From JABDGR01 sp964561455 (GTDB lineage: Bacteria; Verrucomicrobiota; Verrucomicrobiia; Opitutales; JABDGR01), in NCBI GenBank assembly GCA_964561455.1, contig CAZLPS010000037.1:1-34074 (forward strand): DNA of 34,074 nt, given 5' to 3'. Positions 31,824 through 34,074 of this stretch are shown here, piece after piece. The notes under the pieces are model-generated. The model worked only from the letters and a program-made list of their open reading frames with translations. It was not told where the DNA came from and made no database searches. Positions within the stretch are counted from its first letter, which is position 1. The number at the start of each line of letters is the position of its first letter. A program made the translations under genes and the position numbers.

Positions 31824-33014
31824 ATGAAAAAGATTCTTGCTGGCTTGGCCGTTTTTTCAATCGTCACCCTCGGAGCCCTGGCGCAACCCGCTGGCGCTCC
31901 TGCCGATACCGCCCAACCGGCGGCAGCCTCAGCCAGTGCCGCCACCGCCGGTCAGGGCCGGGGCGCCGGCCCGGGCGCCTCCGGCCGCGGCGCCGGAGCC
32001 CGGGGCAGCGCCGGAGTTCGCGGCGGCACTGGCGCCCGGGGTGCCGGGCGAGGTGCGCCAAACCTCAACGACGCTTACTATAAACTTGGCCCGGACTCGC
32101 AGCCGATTGCCGGGGTCCCCAAGGGCCGCTGGGTCGGCCCGCGCACGCTGCCATCCGACGCTTATCCCGGGACGCAGCACACCTATTATGTCTATGTGCC
32201 CGCGCAATATGACCCGGCCAAGCCGACCGCGCTGATGATTCTCAACGACGGCCAGGCGATGATGAAATCACCGGGCGACGTCCAGGCGCAAAATGTTTTG
32301 GACAACCTCATCTACCGCCGCGAAATTCCGGTGATGCTCGGCGTGTTCATTAATCCCGGACGCCGCCCCGACCAACCGGAACCGCCCGAGCCCGGTGGCG
32401 GCTGGGGCGACCAGTCCACCAACCGCCCGACGGAATACAACACCCCGGATGACAAATACGCCCGCGTCGTCGTAGACGAACTGATGCCAGCGCTGAAAAA
32501 GGAATTCAACATTTCGCCCGACCCGGATTTGCACGGCATCATGGGCGCGAGTTCCGGCGGCTGCGCGGCCTTTGCCGTCGCCTGGTTCCGGCCCAACGAT
32601 TTTCGCAAAGTCATCACCATCGTCGGCAGCTTTACGGACCTGAAGGGCGAGTATATTTATCCCGAACTTGTCGCCGCCGCGGACAAAAAGCCCATCCGCA
32701 TGTTCATGCAAGACGGACGCAACGACAACCGCAACGCGGACCCGAAGCGCGACTGGTTTTTTCAAAGCGTCCGCCTCGAGCAGGCCTTGGAGAAGAAGGG
32801 CTACGAAGTAAATTATGCCTGGGGCATGAACAACCATGGCCAGAAAATGGGCGGCGAGGTGTTCCCCGAAATGATGCGCTGGCTCTGGCGCGACCAGCCG
32901 GTGTCCACCGACCCGAACGACCAGACGGAGCGCTCGTTCCGACCCGCCTTCGCTCCGGAATGGCCGTTGCCGAATACGGAGCCCGGCTACAAGCCGCCAA
33001 CGGTGACGAATTGA
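31824..33014 (+). CDS. Secreted alpha/beta-hydrolase esterase (esterase-D/Fes-like)
   Basis: This 396-residue exported esterase is of the putative-esterase family related to enterochelin esterase and feruloyl esterases. It has a signal peptide (MKKILAGLAVFSIVTLGALA, cleaved near AQP), then a low-complexity Gly/Ala/Arg linker (about residues 43-79). The alpha/beta-hydrolase domain starts near residue 115 (HTYYVYVPAQYDPAKPTALM). The nucleophile is Ser243 in GASSGG, the acid is probably in MQDGRNDNRN, and the His is in WGMNNHGQKMGGE. Family members remove acyl or feruloyl groups from plant polysaccharides or hydrolyse other esters. In a genome with pectin lyases a polysaccharide deacylase is plausible but unproven. 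The ATG at 31824 lies about 14 nt from its probable transcription start. Confidence 0.9.
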   Translation: MKKILAGLAVFSIVTLGALAQPAGAPADTAQPAAASASAATAGQGRGAGPGASGRGAGARGSAGVRGGTGARGAGRGAPNLNDAYYKLGPDSQPIAGVPKGRWVGPRTLPSDAYPGTQHTYYVYVPAQYDPAKPTALMILNDGQAMMKSPGDVQAQNVLDNLIYRREIPVMLGVFINPGRRPDQPEPPEPGGGWGDQSTNRPTEYNTPDDKYARVVVDELMPALKKEFNISPDPDLHGIMGASSGGCAAFAVAWFRPNDFRKVITIVGSFTDLKGEYIYPELVAAADKKPIRMFMQDGRNDNRNADPKRDWFFQSVRLEQALEKKGYEVNYAWGMNNHGQKMGGEVFPEMMRWLWRDQPVSTDPNDQTERSFRPAFAPEWPLPNTEPGYKPPTVTN

Positions 33015-33096
33015 GGAGAGATTAAAAGAACGGGAAATGGAATGATCGTCTGAGCTAATAGCTGGCTAACGCGGCCATCCCCGGGTAGTCTGCGGC

Positions 33097-33981
33097 ATGC
33101 CCCGGCCCAATCACAACGCGCAACGTTTTCCGCGCGCGAGACATCTCTGGAAGGTGAGCCGGGCACTAGTCGAAAACTGGAGTGCGCACAATCCCGCGGG
33201 GCGCGCGGCGGCGCTGTCCTTTTATACGGTCATGGCGATTCCGCCCCTGTTCGTGATGCTCATTTTTCTGGCGGGCTTGGTGGTGAACCAAGATATGGTC
33301 CGCACGCAAGTGCTGGATCAAGTCGGCCTCCTTGTGGGAACCAATGGCAGCAAAGCGATGGCTACCGCGCTCGCCGCCGGCCAGGAACCAATTAAGGGCG
33401 GCTTGGCGAGCATTTTGGCGGGCGCCACCCTGCTCATCACCAGCATTGGGCTGTTTCTCGAATTGCAGAACACCCTCAATGTCATATGGGAAATCAAGAC
33501 CGGAAAGAAGGCAGGCGTATGGAACTTCCTGCGCTACCGCCTCCTCTCGCTGGCATTGCTCCTTGGGGTGGGCTTTCTATTGCTGGTTTCGCTGGTTATC
33601 AGCACCGCCTTGGCGGCCTTGGGCACCTATTTCAACGGCATTCAACCAGCCTGGCATTTCTTTTGGGCGATGGTCAACGGTCTCGTTTCCTTTGGCATTA
33701 TTACCGTCCTGTTTGCGATGATTTATAAAATCCTGCCCGATACGAAGATTGCGTGGAAAGATGTCTGGGTGGGCGGAGCCCTGACCGCTTTTCTCTTTTC
33801 CTTGGGCAAGTTTTTCATCGGCACCTATCTCGCGCACAGTGGTGTGGTCTCGGCCTATGGCGCGGCCGGCTCCGTCGTGCTCATCCTGCTCTGGATTTAT
33901 TATTCCGCCCAAATTTTCATCTTTGGGGCGGAATTGACCCGCTTGTATGCGGAGCGTTACGGCTCCCGCAATCGGGGCTAA
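33097..33981 (+). CDS. YihY/BrkB family inner-membrane protein
   Basis: A 294-residue integral membrane protein of the YihY/virulence-factor BrkB family, once misnamed ribonuclease BN. About six hydrophobic segments are visible. Family marks are AAALSFYTVMAIPPLFVMLI, SIGLFLELQNTLNVIWEI, YKILPDTKIAWKDVWVGGAL, FFIGTYLAHSGVVSAYGAAG and VVLILLWIYYSAQIFIFGAE. The N-terminal 40 residues are basic and cytoplasmic. Its biochemical role is not established; transport or envelope functions have been proposed. The ATG at 33097 gives the usual N-terminus. It follows the esterase by 82 nt on the same strand and may share its transcript. Confidence 0.93.
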   Translation: MPRPNHNAQRFPRARHLWKVSRALVENWSAHNPAGRAAALSFYTVMAIPPLFVMLIFLAGLVVNQDMVRTQVLDQVGLLVGTNGSKAMATALAAGQEPIKGGLASILAGATLLITSIGLFLELQNTLNVIWEIKTGKKAGVWNFLRYRLLSLALLLGVGFLLLVSLVISTALAALGTYFNGIQPAWHFFWAMVNGLVSFGIITVLFAMIYKILPDTKIAWKDVWVGGALTAFLFSLGKFFIGTYLAHSGVVSAYGAAGSVVLILLWIYYSAQIFIFGAELTRLYAERYGSRNRG

Positions 33982-34022
33982 AATTAGCAATCCCTGAGTC
34001 GCGCAGGGACGGCAGAAGATAA

Positions 34023-34042
34023 CCCAGCGCTTTAGCGCTGGG
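34023..34042. repeat. Short hairpin with CTTTAG loop at window end
   Basis: CCCAGCGCTTTAGCGCTGGG forms a 9-bp stem, 40 nt after the YihY stop. It resembles the inner hairpins of the REP-like arms (GCGC stems with a CTTTAG loop). It may be one arm of a longer element cut off by the window end, or a terminator stem without a T-run. Confidence 0.55.
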
Positions 34043-34074
34043 AAGAAACTACCGGAGGGGCGCGAGTCCCGGAG

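Noticed and set aside
8467..33981. Horizontal transfer of the whole sugar or metal block
   Set aside because: Apart from AT-rich promoter patches, composition by eye is uniform and no integrase or direct repeats bracket the blocks.
1..34074. CRISPR array, prophage or complete insertion sequence
   Set aside because: The tandem repeats have 7-nt units without spacers, no cas, integrase or transposase gene is present, and no capsid or tail genes were seen.

Overview
The window is GC-rich, densely coded bacterial chromosome. It most resembles a member of Verrucomicrobiota. That placement is an inference from gene content: an S53 peptidase fused to NHL and Ig-like modules, a family 4 rhamnogalacturonan lyase, a mobile mystery A/B pair, REP-like intergenic hairpins, and start codons mostly lacking Shine-Dalgarno sequences. 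No rRNA or other phylogenetic marker confirms it beyond RecA.

Layout. 1-3600: recA, a DUF486 membrane protein, a NUDIX hydrolase and a Bax-inhibitor-1 family protein. 3600-7070: a UvrD/PcrA helicase (minus strand), a class III-like PPK2 and tRNA-Ser(CGA). 7140-8200: an HTH regulator and a Fic protein (mobile mystery proteins A and B), translationally coupled. 8470-16190: a carbohydrate block with a rhamnonate-dehydratase-like enolase-superfamily enzyme, a VapBC pair, a GguC/AraD1-type FAH enzyme, a 3-hydroxyisobutyrate-dehydrogenase-like enzyme, a rhamnogalacturonan lyase and an OprB-type porin. 16290-22155: a TonB-dependent receptor, exbB, a 24-codon exbD remnant, tonB, mntH and an MntR/DtxR regulator. 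22249-29913: one 7.7-kb gene for a 2554-residue secreted sedolisin with six NHL repeats and about 15 Ig-like modules. 30060-33981: a SAM methyltransferase, a SpoIIM-family membrane protein, a secreted esterase and a YihY/BrkB membrane protein.

Two repeat systems overlie the genes. First, many imperfect tandem arrays with a strict 7-nt period (GCRGGGA, CGAAGGG, TTCATCC, TTAATTC, GGAATCT and AGAAGCT types) fill intergenic DNA. They also sit in frame inside three conserved genes (NUDIX, uvrD, ppk2). Only heptamers without stop codons occur inside genes. Second, intergenic inverted repeats with roughly 29-35 bp arms and 22-70 nt loops resemble REP/BIME units.

How the genes work together. The lyase, porin, dehydratase, FAH enzyme and dehydrogenase fit release, uptake and oxidative breakdown of rhamnose or uronate units from pectin. 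The receptor, ExbB, TonB, MntH and MntR form a plausible metal (manganese) uptake block. It lacks an intact ExbD, whose place is taken by a micro-ORF that keeps both ATGA overlaps with its neighbours. The main items to follow up are the heptamer arrays, the exbD remnant and the giant multidomain peptidase.
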